Shown: positions 8,788-16,972, counted from the first letter of the stretch. The stretch: 64,000 bases of DNA from Rugamonas fusca (GCF_014042365.1 NZ_JACEZS010000008.1:1-64000), one strand, 5' to 3'. A program made the numbers and translations. The notes: a model not told the origin generated them from the letters alone.

Positions 8788-9221
8788 GCGATCACCCAGA
8801 TTGCTGCCTGGGCGGCGCCAGCCAATGCCAACGCCTCGATCAGATCCCCAACGCCAGCCTCGATCACTGAGTTGTCAGCCAGCACCCAGGTTACCGACTG
8901 CGCCCCTGTACCTTGTAGCGCGATGATGGCGCGCGCCATACGCCCCTGGCTCACCTCGTCGCCATCGAAAACGTGGCCGGAATTCGTTGTCACCGTAATC
9001 GAGTCCACCAGCACCTGGCGCTCGGCTTTCAGTTCCTCACGGGTTTTCATCACACCAGAGTCACACTCGATCCAGGTTCCATCACCGTTGAGCCGATAGA
9101 ACTTGCCCTCAAGCATATTTTGGGGAGGATCGATCCTCACCTCGTCGGAGTCCCAGGTCGAGTATTGATCGGCCACACGATGGCCAGCATAAAACCCGTT
9201 TCTAATCTTGCAGATATTCAT
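8784..9221 (-). CDS. Phage tail fibre assembly-like protein with DUF4376-type C terminus
   Basis: A 145-residue protein. The C-terminal half (KAERQVLVDSITVTTNSGHV, FDGDEVSQGRMARAI, VTWVLADNSV) is typical of DUF4376 domains attached to phage tail-fibre or baseplate accessory proteins. The N-terminal half is a short unrecognised region with a WDSDEVRIDPP motif. It follows the truncated tail gene, in the position where Mu-like phages place fibre and fibre-assembly genes. Confidence 0.7.
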   Translation of the reverse strand: MNICKIRNGFYAGHRVADQYSTWDSDEVRIDPPQNMLEGKFYRLNGDGTWIECDSGVMKTREELKAERQVLVDSITVTTNSGHVFDGDEVSQGRMARAIIALQGTGAQSVTWVLADNSVIEAGVGDLIEALALAGAAQAAIWVIA

Positions 9222-9229
9222 CTAAGTCC

Positions 9230-9833
9230 TTACAGGCCGGTTCTAACGTAAGAGGTAGCAACCTGAACAGCACTGCTATCGGTTGAAATTATCGGCGTCT
9301 TGTGCATGCCGTTAAACAGTTTTGCGTAAGGGGCACCGGAGCTGTCCACCGTGAGCAGATATCGCCCGTCGGGGGAAAACTTGGTGTCATATCCACGGCC
9401 GCTACAAGAGATCGTTTCCAGCAGCGTTAGCCCCGTGCCAGTGATGCGGAAGACCCTTATGCCTCCCGAATCACGAAACGCAAGGAAACGCCCGTCCGCC
9501 GAGAACCCTCCGGAATCGCCATATAACACTGCAGCTGGCGAACCGAATGCCGAAAACGTATCGCCAGACCGGCTGAACACCTGGTGGTACGGGGTGGCGT
9601 TAAAGCCCACCGAGAAGTAGTTCGCGCTGGGAGCCATTGCCACATAGTTGATTACGCTTGGTGAGTAACCAAGCGCCGGGGACGCAATGAAATTGAAGGT
9701 ATCGGCTGTACGTTTCCAGATTTTGACTGACGGGCTGTTCGTGACCGCCAACAAATAGACACCGTCATCCGATAGTGCAATCGCTGGTGCGAGCGCTGTC
9801 GGGTTTGCAGGATTGGCGAGGATAGCAGCTGGG
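9230..9833 (-). pseudogene. 3' fragment of a phage tail protein with WD40-like repeats
   Basis: About 200 residues of a larger protein without its own start. Repeats of the type SDDGVYLLAV, SADGRFLAF and SPDGRYLLTV with F-x-R-S-G-D-T-F strands indicate a beta-propeller, as in some tail-tip or fibre proteins of Mu-like phages. The open frame extends upstream only as an out-of-frame reading of the terminase gene. The natural 5' part was lost in the deletion whose junction lies at about 9825-9835. Confidence 0.7.
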
Positions 9834-11403
9834 TCAGACCGGCGTGTAGCAAAATCTTGGGGGTGAACGGGTCGGTGACATACGGCTCTATGGAGTCGAT
9901 CCGCACCTCTGGCGATACTGTGGCCGTCACGCCAACCAGGGGGAGCGGCACGCCTGCCTCCATGCCGGCGTTGGCGAAGGTTTGGCGCGAATGTTCGTAG
10001 GCGTTGTTGTTCTCGAACGCGATGGCGCGGCAACGGAACTCGCGCTGGAAGTCGATCAGGTCCGCCTCCAGCTTGGACGGCACCCGGCGCTTGATGGCCC
10101 CCGATATGACGTGCAAGCGCTTCATGCGCGGGTCGTAGCCGCCGGCCAGCAGCGCCGACGGGTCGGAGGTTTCCCCCTTGCCCATGGATGGGTCGCAGGA
10201 GCCGAACATGATCCATTCGGGCAGGCGTTGCACCCAGAATTGCACCTTACCGAAGACCTTGTCCTCATCGCTGCGCGGGTCGCCCTGCATCTCGGTGTCA
10301 AAAGCGCGCTTCGACACGGCCCGCTGGCGCATCAGCCAGAACAGCGGGCGCACTGATGGCCATGAGACTATGGCCCCAGCATCCATGTTGACCTTGTTCG
10401 CCAGGTAGAAACGGAACGACGGCAACCTGGACTCGTCCAGCACCTGGCCGGCCAGCGCCGCCACCTCGACCTCGCGCTTGTCATCGTTGAGCATCCGCTC
10501 CTGGCACTGCTCCCACAGGTCCATGTTGTCGGGCAGCTGGACGATCGCGCGGAAGTGGTGGACGATGTGGCCGATGGTCTTCTTGGCGCGACTGATCGGA
10601 TCGTCCTTGTCCAGGATCGTACCGACCCCGCAGTATTTCACCGTGCCGTCCGGTGGGCCGAGGTAGTCGATGGCCTTGGTCAGCCACGTCCAGCGATTGT
10701 CACGCTCGGTCGGGCTTTTGGCTTCCGCGTCGGTGATCAGATCGTCGCCCAGCAGCAGCTTGGGCCGGCTGGCGCCATGGAACGTGCCGCGAATCGCCTG
10801 CTCGGCACCGAACGGCTCTACCTTGACGCCGGTCTTGGTGACGAATTCGCCCACCTTCCACGTCGGCCCCTTGCCGCAGACTTCGGGAAAATCCAGCGCC
10901 AGGGCGGCGTTGACGGTCAGCTCGGTTTTTGACACTTCGACCAGCTTGGTCGGCAGCCGGGTTTCAGCACCAAGCAGGATGATGTAGTCGATAAACGGCG
11001 GCAATGGGCCGGTGGCGCCGATCTCGGCCCGCACGTCGGGACGTTGGTGCAATGCCTGGACACTGCACCATACCGGACCGATCTTGGTCAACAGGGAGGA
11101 CTTCGCTTCGCCGCGCGGCGCGATCCACCATTCCTTGACGCCGCCAGCCATACGCAGCAGTTGCGGGAAGCGGTTGCAGAACTGGTCATGGAACAGCGAT
11201 GGCGTGCCCCGGATGTGATGCGGAAAGTAGGTGTAGGCGAAGAATTGAAAGTCGCCGTCCAGCACGCGCTTGCGCCTGGCCTTGATGGCCTTCTGTGATG
11301 GGTCCAGGCCGATGCTGTGCGCCTCGATGTCGCGGCGCAGCGAACCAACCAGTTCGCTCAGCTCGCTCTGGAATTCCTTGGTGCTTAGGTCGTTGCGTTT
11401 CAT
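9652..11403 (-). CDS. Phage large terminase (Mu gp28-like), C-terminal end replaced by foreign frame
   Basis: A 583-residue open frame. Residues 1 to about 526 form a normal Mu-type terminase large subunit: APRGEAKSSLLTKIG is the Walker A region, KLLLGDDLITDAEA a Walker B-like segment, and FGSCDPSMGKGETSDPSALL the RNase H-type nuclease start with its acidic residues. The frame follows PFTPKILLHAGLTQLL and then continues for about 57 residues of Ser/Arg-rich sequence that is a shifted reading of the tail gene. The last native residues are therefore missing. The start overlaps the end of the small terminase gene by 4 bases. Probably non-functional, since no portal or capsid remains. Confidence 0.85.
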   Translation of the reverse strand: MKRNDLSTKEFQSELSELVGSLRRDIEAHSIGLDPSQKAIKARRKRVLDGDFQFFAYTYFPHHIRGTPSLFHDQFCNRFPQLLRMAGGVKEWWIAPRGEAKSSLLTKIGPVWCSVQALHQRPDVRAEIGATGPLPPFIDYIILLGAETRLPTKLVEVSKTELTVNAALALDFPEVCGKGPTWKVGEFVTKTGVKVEPFGAEQAIRGTFHGASRPKLLLGDDLITDAEAKSPTERDNRWTWLTKAIDYLGPPDGTVKYCGVGTILDKDDPISRAKKTIGHIVHHFRAIVQLPDNMDLWEQCQERMLNDDKREVEVAALAGQVLDESRLPSFRFYLANKVNMDAGAIVSWPSVRPLFWLMRQRAVSKRAFDTEMQGDPRSDEDKVFGKVQFWVQRLPEWIMFGSCDPSMGKGETSDPSALLAGGYDPRMKRLHVISGAIKRRVPSKLEADLIDFQREFRCRAIAFENNNAYEHSRQTFANAGMEAGVPLPLVGVTATVSPEVRIDSIEPYVTDPFTPKILLHAGLTQLLSSPILQTRQRSHQRLHYRMTVSICWRSRTARQSKSGNVQPIPSISLRPRRLVTHQA

Positions 11404-11909
11404 TTGGCATCGGCCAGTATCTTCGGCAGCACATCACCGAACGGTTCCAGAATCTCAACCAGGATGCTGCCGTGCTGCGGATAGCGCTCCTGTACGAACT
11501 CTGCCAGGCCGCGCAGCACGGTCATGCCGATGGACAGGCTGTTAGCTTCCGGCAGGAACTTGCGCATGGCGGACATGCTCTTGTGGATGTTGTCCATCAG
11601 GCTGGACATCAGCTCGACGCGCTTGGCTGCCGGCATGTCGATATCGGTCTTGATCATGTCGAGCACGGCATTAAACTGCACCAGCATTTCCGTCAGGATT
11701 TGCCGGGACAGCTGCTCCACGTCGCCGCCGGCCAGTGTGGAGGCGCTGCGCACCTTGTCCCAGTCGTCGCCGGCCGCCGCCGCCTTTTCTTTCCATCGTT
11801 TGGCCGTGGTGTAGGCGACGTTGGCCATACCCGCAGCCTGTTCCAGGGAGAGGCGGTCGAAGATATAGTGCCGACGTACCAGGGCATGGATTTCCGCACT
11901 CTTGGCCAT
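11400..11909 (-). CDS. DUF1804 phage protein (Mu gp27-like small terminase)
   Basis: A 169-residue protein. It opens MAKSAEIHALVRRHYIFDRL and contains SLEQAAGMANVAYTTAKRWK, a helix-turn-helix typical of DUF1804, the family that supplies the DNA-recognising small terminase subunit in Mu-like phages. The C-terminal part is helical. It overlaps the large terminase start by 4 bases and the upstream coiled-coil gene by one base (TAATG), so the three are translationally coupled. Confidence 0.85.
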   Translation of the reverse strand: MAKSAEIHALVRRHYIFDRLSLEQAAGMANVAYTTAKRWKEKAAAAGDDWDKVRSASTLAGGDVEQLSRQILTEMLVQFNAVLDMIKTDIDMPAAKRVELMSSLMDNIHKSMSAMRKFLPEANSLSIGMTVLRGLAEFVQERYPQHGSILVEILEPFGDVLPKILADAK

Positions 11910-12235
11910 TACTGCCCCAGCTTGCGTTTGAGCAGTTCGACCAGCGCGGCGATAGCCAGGCTGGAACCGATGCCGGCCAATACGCCGGCCTTGGCGGCGC
12001 CCCGTTCGAGCGCCTGGATGCGGTCCTCGTGCCCCTTGAACTTGTCGGCCAGTTGCTTGGGGTTGGCCACCTCCAGCTCGCGCAGACGCAAATCGTGCTC
12101 GGCGAACTGGCGCGTCACCTTGGCATCCAGATTCGTCAGACTGGTTTCGACCCGCAACGAGGTACTAGCCTGTTGGTCGAGTTTGGCTTCCATGCGGCCA
12201 AGAATACGGGCCAGATCGTCGTTGCTAATTTCCAT
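11909..12235 (-). CDS. Coiled-coil phage protein with C-terminal membrane segment
   Basis: A 108-residue protein. Residues 1-75 are heptad-rich (LARILGRMEAKLDQQ, VETSLTNLDAKVTRQF), followed by a single hydrophobic segment GVLAGIGSSLAIAALVELL and a basic end RKLGQ. The shape resembles XhlA-type lysis accessory proteins or other tail-anchored coiled coils found in Mu-like lysis regions. No catalytic motif. It sits between the DksA-like zinc-finger gene and the small terminase gene. Confidence 0.65.
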   Translation of the reverse strand: MEISNDDLARILGRMEAKLDQQASTSLRVETSLTNLDAKVTRQFAEHDLRLRELEVANPKQLADKFKGHEDRIQALERGAAKAGVLAGIGSSLAIAALVELLKRKLGQ

Positions 12236-12248
12236 TCGTGTTTCCTAT

Positions 12249-12485
12249 TCAGGGTTGGCGCATCAACTTGCGCTGGGCCTCCGCTGCCATCTCGCAGGGC
12301 CGGCATCGGGTACAGCCTGGTGCGGCCTGGCGCCGGTCAGCCGGGATAGCGATACCGCAATCGCGGCAGTCATACTCCACGCCGGCACGGCAGGCCAGAG
12401 CGATGGTCTTCAGGCGCTGGCGGCGGATGGCCACCTCGCGGTCCAGCTCCTCGCGTTTGCTGGCCTGTTCGCATTCGTCCGTCAT
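12249..12485 (-). CDS. TraR/DksA-type zinc-finger protein
   Basis: A 78-residue protein with four appropriately spaced cysteines: CRDCGIAIPADRR and GCTRCRPC give the C-x2-C-x17-C-x2-C pattern of the DksA/TraR C4 finger. The short N-terminal helix lacks the full DksA coiled coil, as in phage TraR-like proteins that bind the RNA polymerase secondary channel. It overlaps the upstream o-spanin gene by 4 bases. A role in redirecting host transcription is inferred from the family. Confidence 0.8.
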   Translation of the reverse strand: MTDECEQASKREELDREVAIRRQRLKTIALACRAGVEYDCRDCGIAIPADRRQAAPGCTRCRPCEMAAEAQRKLMRQP

Positions 12486-12742
12486 TGCGTTGCCTCCGTT
12501 GAGGTGTACCAGTCAGCCCAGCCCTTCACCTTGTTGGCGCACATCTTGTACAGACGCGCCACTTCGATGTGGTTATTGACTGCGTTCTGTTGCGCCGTCA
12601 GGAGGGGCAGCGGCGGGCAGCCCGCCATCAGGTTCGCCTGGGGCTGCGCCGTCAGACTGCGCGTTTGCGTCGTTCCAGCGGCGCAGGCTGACAGGGTCAA
12701 GCACACAGCCAATACCAGGATTGCTCTTTTGCTCGGTTTCAT
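12482..12742 (-). CDS. Rz1-like outer-membrane spanin lipoprotein
   Basis: An 86-residue protein from MKPSKRAILVLAVC with lipobox LSAC, so an outer-membrane lipoprotein. The mature part contains CPPLPLL, typical of Rz1-type proteins, and a C-terminal helix. It overlaps the i-spanin gene by 170 bases in another frame, the classic Rz/Rz1 nested arrangement. It completes the lysis cassette: holin, transglycosylase, i-spanin, o-spanin. Confidence 0.75.
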   Translation of the reverse strand: MKPSKRAILVLAVCLTLSACAAGTTQTRSLTAQPQANLMAGCPPLPLLTAQQNAVNNHIEVARLYKMCANKVKGWADWYTSTEATQ

Positions 12743-12980
12743 ATTCAGTGCGCAGGTTGTTGAAATAGTGATCGGTCGCGGCCTGGGCCTTCTCGGTACG
12801 CAGACCGGAAGCCACGGCCGCCGCATCCTTGCGGCGTTTCAGTTCACCGTCCTTGATCGCCGCCTTGACCTCGTTCATTGCCACGGCATTCTTCGCGCGC
12901 TCGTGTTGGTCGTCGATGGCGGCCAGCGTGGCCAGGACGATGGCGATGGCGGCGACACCCCAATCGGTGCGGGTTATCAT
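12573..12980 (-). CDS. Rz-like inner-membrane spanin
   Basis: A 135-residue protein starting at MITRTDWGVAAI. One N-terminal transmembrane segment (VAAIAIVLATLAAI) is followed by a long charged helix with RTEKAQAATDHYFNNLRTEY, then a Pro/Ala-rich end. Location directly after the transglycosylase (4-base overlap) and the embedded lipoprotein gene support an i-spanin. Confidence 0.75.
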   Translation of the reverse strand: MITRTDWGVAAIAIVLATLAAIDDQHERAKNAVAMNEVKAAIKDGELKRRKDAAAVASGLRTEKAQAATDHYFNNLRTEYETEQKSNPGIGCVLDPVSLRRWNDANAQSDGAAPGEPDGGLPAAAPPDGATERSQ

Positions 12981-13609
12981 CGCTGGCCCTCCAGGCAGAC
13001 GGTGGCGCCCCACGCGGTGTACAGTCGCTGGTGCTGGAACAGGATCAGGCGGGGATAGCGGCGCGAGTAGTCGAAGTTTTGCGCGCTCTGGCCGGCATTG
13101 ATATCCTCGGTGGCGCCGAACCAGGCGCCGGAGGTGGTGGAAAGGCGTTGCGCCTTGAGAACGTAGCCCAGGCCGCCGTTATAGCTCTTTAACGCGGCGC
13201 CCCAGCGCTCGCATTCGGTATCGCCCTGGACGCGCTTATGCAGCCAGCCGTCATAGCGCACCAGGGCACGAATGGCCCATTTCGGCGAATATGGATCGGG
13301 AGCGCCGATTTCGGGATACATGTGCGCGACCTGTTTGGATGTGTCGTCCATGAACTGGGCAAGGCCGCGCCCATTGTCCCAGGCGGTGATGGAGGCACGG
13401 CAGCTGCTCTCCTGGCGCAGCTGGGCTGCGAACATCGGCACCGGCGCCGCCAGACCATAGACTGCCTGCGCCTCACGCACCAGTGTTGGCCGGTATTGAT
13501 CGCAGGCGTCGGTGGCGTGTGCCAGCTTGCCGGCGACGACCATGATCGCCAGCGCGCACAGCAAGACCGGAACCTTGACAGCCAGCCAGATCAGCGCCGC
13601 ACGCATCAC
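12977..13609 (-). CDS. Phage lytic transglycosylase (SLT fold), membrane-anchored endolysin
   Basis: A 210-residue protein. A hydrophobic N terminus (VKVPVLLCALAIMVVAGKLA) may act as a signal-arrest-release anchor. The SLT motifs follow in order: the catalytic Glu in AAQLRQESSC, then GRGLAQFMDDT, then LKSYNGGLGYV. It would cleave peptidoglycan glycan strands during lysis. It overlaps the holin gene by 4 bases and the i-spanin gene by 4 bases. All catalytic motifs are intact although the phage is defective. Confidence 0.88.
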   Translation of the reverse strand: MMRAALIWLAVKVPVLLCALAIMVVAGKLAHATDACDQYRPTLVREAQAVYGLAAPVPMFAAQLRQESSCRASITAWDNGRGLAQFMDDTSKQVAHMYPEIGAPDPYSPKWAIRALVRYDGWLHKRVQGDTECERWGAALKSYNGGLGYVLKAQRLSTTSGAWFGATEDINAGQSAQNFDYSRRYPRLILFQHQRLYTAWGATVCLEGQR

Positions 13610-13872
13610 AGGCCCGTCGCCAATGTGTACATGGAGGCGGCCATGATCAGCGCCCGACGGATCATCACCAGCGGGGGAGAGTCCGGGGTGATCCGGTCAC
13701 GGAACGCCATCCGGTCCAGCCAGTAGCCGATGAATGCTCCCAGCGTGCTGTGGCCGAGTTTCCAGGCCAGCGTTTGCAGTGGGCCGCTATAGTGCAGCTG
13801 CATCATGACGATGGCGGCGAGGTAGAAGACGGCCGCGACCAGCAGCCATTCGATCATGCGTAATTTGTTCAA
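13606..13872 (-). CDS. Putative phage holin
   Basis: An 88-residue protein with one clear N-terminal transmembrane segment (IEWLLVAAVFYLAAIVMM) and two weaker hydrophobic stretches (LGHSTLGAFIGYW and the C-terminal ALIMAASMYTLATGL). The start is a TTG preceded by AAGGGG; an ATG five codons later has a poorer spacing. First gene after the Mor-controlled intergenic region and directly upstream of the endolysin, the usual holin position in Mu-like phages. Confidence 0.65.
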   Translation of the reverse strand: MNKLRMIEWLLVAAVFYLAAIVMMQLHYSGPLQTLAWKLGHSTLGAFIGYWLDRMAFRDRITPDSPPLVMIRRALIMAASMYTLATGL

Positions 13873-13899
13873 AGCGTCCCCTTCGTTGCGTGGGCAGTT

Positions 13900-13983
13900 C
13901 TGACAGATGTCAGGCTTGCGACGAAGAGACTTTATGATTTACGCGCGAGGCAACCAAGCTTGACTAGTGTCAGCACCTGGTTG
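13900..13983 (-). promoter_or_regulatory. Candidate Mor-dependent middle/late promoter region
   Basis: Two dyads lie between mor and the holin gene: CTGACAGATGTCAG (13900-13913) and CAACCA...TGGTTG (13951-13956 with 13978-13983). Between them, minus-strand TCATAA (13937-13932) could be a -10 box without a good -35. Mor of phage Mu binds a dyad upstream of a -35-less promoter; the layout here is compatible. Inference only. Confidence 0.35.
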
Positions 13984-14025
13984 CGATTTGGAGGGAATTG
14001 AAACGAAGGAAACGGCGGGAATTGC

Positions 14026-14466
14026 TTAGATCAGACTCATCTGGCGCGGATCGGCCTGTTTGACCTCCCCGGTGGTTTTCAGAATTCGCCAGATGGTACG
14101 CTCGTGAATGTAAGGTGTAAACCGACGTGTGATTTGTGCCACCGCCATGCGCGCCGACATCCCTTCCTGCATCGTGAGCTTGTCGAACTCGGCCAACACC
14201 TCACGGTTGCGCACGTGGCGCAGGGCGCTGTGGCACAGCGGTACGGTGAACGGGGCATTGCCGTAGAACTTCAACAACTTCTCGGCGGCAGCGCGTCCGA
14301 CAACTTCCGCCATGCGTTCCAGGCTGCGTTCGCTATGGTACAGGTTGACAGAATTTCCGCCGCAGGCGTCGACCAGGCGCAACGTCGCTGGCAGGCCGAT
14401 CACCGCGATCAGTTTCTGCGCGCTCATCGGCAAGTGAGAGAAATCGGTTTGCATCATGTTTGTCAC
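14026..14466 (-). CDS. mor: Mor-family transcription activator
   Basis: A 146-residue protein of the Mor/C family. The N-terminal part forms the dimerisation region; the C-terminal part carries MSARMAVAQITRRF followed by HERTIWRILK, the helix-turn-helix used by Mor to bind dyads in middle promoters. It follows gemA directly (2-base gap) and precedes an intergenic region with two inverted repeats. In Mu, Mor activates the middle operon needed for late expression. Confidence 0.8.
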   Translation of the reverse strand: MTNMMQTDFSHLPMSAQKLIAVIGLPATLRLVDACGGNSVNLYHSERSLERMAEVVGRAAAEKLLKFYGNAPFTVPLCHSALRHVRNREVLAEFDKLTMQEGMSARMAVAQITRRFTPYIHERTIWRILKTTGEVKQADPRQMSLI

Positions 14467-14467
14467 T

Positions 14468-14890
14468 TCAAGGTTTAGATGCGCGCGCGACCTGTGCGGC
14501 GCGGCGCTTGGCGTCGATACTGAGCGCGGCGATGATCTTGCCTAGCTGCTCGGCGTTCAGCCAGTCGATCTTGTCGATGTTGAACATCTTCTTCGCCATG
14601 CCGTGACCATACGACCAGGGACGGCGCGCGTCGGCCAACTGGGCTTCGATCTTTCCTAGCAGCCCACGATTGGCGGCGGCGGCATTCGGGCGCTTGCCAC
14701 CGCCCGACGCCTTCGGCTTGAAGCCGCAGCGCTCCAGGTGGGCCAGCACCTTGGCCGCGCCGATCAGCGTCAAGTCCTTGGACGACGATACGCCGCCATG
14801 CGCCAGCAGCATGGCGCGGTAGGTGTCGTCATCCATAGCCAGCTGCTTCTTGGCGATGTGAATTTTCGCGAGATTGGCGTTGCGGCTCAT
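14468..14890 (-). CDS. gemA: GemA/gp16-type phage regulatory protein
   Basis: A 140-residue protein. It opens with NLAKIHIAKKQLAMDDDTYR and includes ERCGFKPK, RPWSYGHGMAKKMF and the final WLNAEQLGKIIAALSIDAKR, the conserved pattern of the Mu gp16/GemA family (DUF1018). GemA of Mu influences host gene expression and DNA topology; the mechanism is not settled. Lies between an unknown gene and mor in the early/middle cluster. Confidence 0.87.
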   Translation of the reverse strand: MSRNANLAKIHIAKKQLAMDDDTYRAMLLAHGGVSSSKDLTLIGAAKVLAHLERCGFKPKASGGGKRPNAAAANRGLLGKIEAQLADARRPWSYGHGMAKKMFNIDKIDWLNAEQLGKIIAALSIDAKRRAAQVARASKP

Positions 14891-14893
14891 TTC

Positions 14894-15373
14894 TTAGTCC
14901 AATTCCAGCGCGTTGAGCACCTGTTTTTGTTGAGGGCTGTCGATATCGAGCGCGGAACTTCCGAGTTCATCGGTCGGTGCCACTTCAACGGATTCGCAGA
15001 CCTTGCACAGGTGGTTGATCGCGGTCTTTCCGCTCGACCAGTCTGGCAGGTAGACGGTGACGGAGCCGCTGAAGTACGGGTCTTTGGCGACGTAACGCTT
15101 ACCCAGGCGCTTCTCCGCTTCCTTCCGTTTGGCAGGGCTGAGATTTGGCCGAACCAACTTGCGCATGAACTTGTGCTCTGGCACTGCCGGTTCGGCCATG
15201 CACCAAGCGCCCTTAAATACGCCATCGACGTACGTCATTACCCGGTAGGTCATTTGCTTGAACCTGCGCACCTGCAGCGATACCCGACGACCATCGCATA
15301 GCAACTCGACACTGCCCCATGGCATGGAAAGCTTGTCGGTTAGCTCCTGCTTTTGCTCTTTGCTCAATTTCAT
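14894..15373 (-). CDS. Mu-like phage protein, unknown function
   Basis: A 159-residue protein. The start at MKLSKEQKQELTDKL is preceded by AAGGAAATTT, a good ribosome-binding site, so the longer frame is rejected. It contains basic stretches (RRFKQMTYRVMTYVDG, KRKEAEKRLGKRYV) and a C..C pair in HLCKVCESV. No domain recognised. It precedes gemA by 3 bases, so the two are likely cotranslated. Confidence 0.65.
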   Translation of the reverse strand: MKLSKEQKQELTDKLSMPWGSVELLCDGRRVSLQVRRFKQMTYRVMTYVDGVFKGAWCMAEPAVPEHKFMRKLVRPNLSPAKRKEAEKRLGKRYVAKDPYFSGSVTVYLPDWSSGKTAINHLCKVCESVEVAPTDELGSSALDIDSPQQKQVLNALELD

Positions 15374-15453
15374 AAATTTCCTTGGTTGCTCATCAGTGCC
15401 CGGCCACCATGGCGGGCAGACCGGGCCGTGCTGACCCGGTTTCGCTTTTCGTT

Positions 15454-15660
15454 TTAGCGGTCGTGCTTGTCCTCCCACAGGAAATGAGGACCGCTGCAAT
15501 AGGCTTTTACCTCGCCGCCGTCACCCAGGATGCGGAGCCGGCAGCGCTCATTGAGCGCGTACGCAAGTCGGGCGGCCCGCGCCCGGACCTCTCCCTCAAC
15601 CACCACATCGAAGTTCGAGATATGGCGCCAGCTTCCTGCGTCGTTGATCTGCAGCTTCAT
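15454..15660 (-). CDS. Small Mu-like phage protein, unknown function
   Basis: A 68-residue protein, MKLQINDAGSWRHISNFDV onward, whose ATG overlaps the DUF3164 stop codon (ATGA). The overlap and the compact beta-rich composition suggest a real early phage gene. No domain recognised. Confidence 0.6.
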   Translation of the reverse strand: MKLQINDAGSWRHISNFDVVVEGEVRARAARLAYALNERCRLRILGDGGEVKAYCSGPHFLWEDKHDR

Positions 15661-16286
15661 ACCTTGGCCACGTCCAGGGAAATTGGCGCGTATTCGCCGC
15701 TGTCGCCCACGCGCTCATAGAAGCGTACGTATTGCTTGCTGCCGATGACCTGTACCGATTCCCCGATAGCGGTCATGGCGCGCTGCCAGCGCTCGTCTTT
15801 GATGTCGAGGCGGCGCAGGCCCAGCACGCGGCCGGTGCTGATGTTTCCCTCCTTGTCGGCGTCGAATGCTTGCTGCACCAACACCTTGATTTCAGGGCCG
15901 CTATCTTTGCTCCAGTCGGCGATGCATTCATCAATCAGTGCCTTCGCAGCCTGCAGGCGCTCATCGAAGCAGATGTTGTCCGCGCTGGCCACGTTCACCT
16001 TGTAGCGGCCGTCAAAGCTCACCAGTGTCACGTTGCCCTTCTTGCCGCCGACAACAGCGTCGTATTCCTCTGCCGACATTTGGACAAATGCGGCCACGTC
16101 CCCGAACACACGGGCCTTGAATTCAGCCAGTTGCTGACTGGATGCCTTGGCGGCCGCGATCAGCTCCTGTACCAGGGCATCGCGCGTCAGGTCGATGGGT
16201 TTGATGGTGGACTCAGGGATCAGGTGGCCTTGTGCGTTCTTGCGGAAGCCGGCCGGCACGTCCAGGTTCTGTACGGTTGCGTTCAT
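15657..16286 (-). CDS. DUF3164 family Mu-like phage protein
   Basis: A 209-residue protein. The opening VPAGFRKNAQGHLIPESTI and the internal VTLVSFDGRYKVNVA plus DERLQAAKALIDECI are characteristic of DUF3164, a family found almost only in Mu-like phages between the transposition genes and gemA. Function is not established. A weak ribosome-binding site (GAAAGGCAACAC) precedes the ATG. Overlaps the next small gene by 4 bases. Confidence 0.85.
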   Translation of the reverse strand: MNATVQNLDVPAGFRKNAQGHLIPESTIKPIDLTRDALVQELIAAAKASSQQLAEFKARVFGDVAAFVQMSAEEYDAVVGGKKGNVTLVSFDGRYKVNVASADNICFDERLQAAKALIDECIADWSKDSGPEIKVLVQQAFDADKEGNISTGRVLGLRRLDIKDERWQRAMTAIGESVQVIGSKQYVRFYERVGDSGEYAPISLDVAKV

Positions 16287-16316
16287 GTGTTGCCTTTCTT
16301 GCTGTTGAAAAAATGG

Positions 16317-16640
16317 TTAAGTTTTGGTGCTGCGCCAGGACAGTGCGCAGTCATCGATAAACAGGGAGCCTCCGGTGTGGTCCGAGAAGCAGCGCAGCCC
16401 GCGTCGGAATGCCTCACGGCGCAGCCATACGGCGGCCCGTTCTGACACCAGCACCGTCGGGGTGGCCGCATGGACATCCACTTGCAGGGCTTTAACGCCG
16501 TTTTTACGCAACCATCGGATGCATCGGTTAGTCACCTGCAGTCGGCGCAGCAGCGTGCTGTTGAACACCTGGGCACTCGATTGCGACTTGTTTGGCACAA
16601 GCTCAAGCGGGCGCGATTGAGGGGCGGACTGGTGGCTCAT
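16317..16640 (-). CDS. Mu-like phage protein, unknown function
   Basis: A 107-residue protein starting MSHQSAPQSRPLEL; the start overlaps the upstream stop as ATGA. It has a basic central helix (LLRRLQVTNRCIRWLRKNG) and a region with THATPTVLVS-like strands. No domain recognised. Part of the early gene string between the winged-helix gene and DUF3164. Confidence 0.6.
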   Translation of the reverse strand: MSHQSAPQSRPLELVPNKSQSSAQVFNSTLLRRLQVTNRCIRWLRKNGVKALQVDVHAATPTVLVSERAAVWLRREAFRRGLRCFSDHTGGSLFIDDCALSWRSTKT

Positions 16641-16972
16641 TTGTCCTCTCCGCTGTACATGTCGCATTGCTGGCATGCGCGCCAGTGCTGCATGGCGACG
16701 GGGTTGTGTGTCGGTGCACGCTTGGCGGCGAACTCATGGCACATGGTGGTCGGAAGGTTCAGCTGCAGGTATGGACAGGCCACGGCCATCGGCAGCTCCA
16801 AGGCGGCCAGCACCATGCGTTCCAGCTTTCCAAGGTCGCCAGGGTATTTCCCTGAGAGCGCCTGGCTAATGGCGGTGCGCGAATAGCCCACGCGCAGAGC
16901 GGCGCGGCCGATGCTCGTTTTCTCGGCCTCATCCCGCAGGAGCTGCAGCCATCGCGGATCAGAGGTCGTCAT
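16637..16972 (-). CDS. Phage helix-turn-helix protein
   Basis: A 111-residue protein from MTTSDPRWLQLLRDE. ALRVGYSRTAISQALSGKYP is a helix-turn-helix of XRE type. The C-terminal part has paired cysteines (ACQQC, plus VACPYL and MCHEF) that could bind zinc. Similar proteins occur in early regions of betaproteobacterial Mu-like phages. DNA-binding regulator by inference. Confidence 0.65.
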   Translation of the reverse strand: MTTSDPRWLQLLRDEAEKTSIGRAALRVGYSRTAISQALSGKYPGDLGKLERMVLAALELPMAVACPYLQLNLPTTMCHEFAAKRAPTHNPVAMQHWRACQQCDMYSGEDK

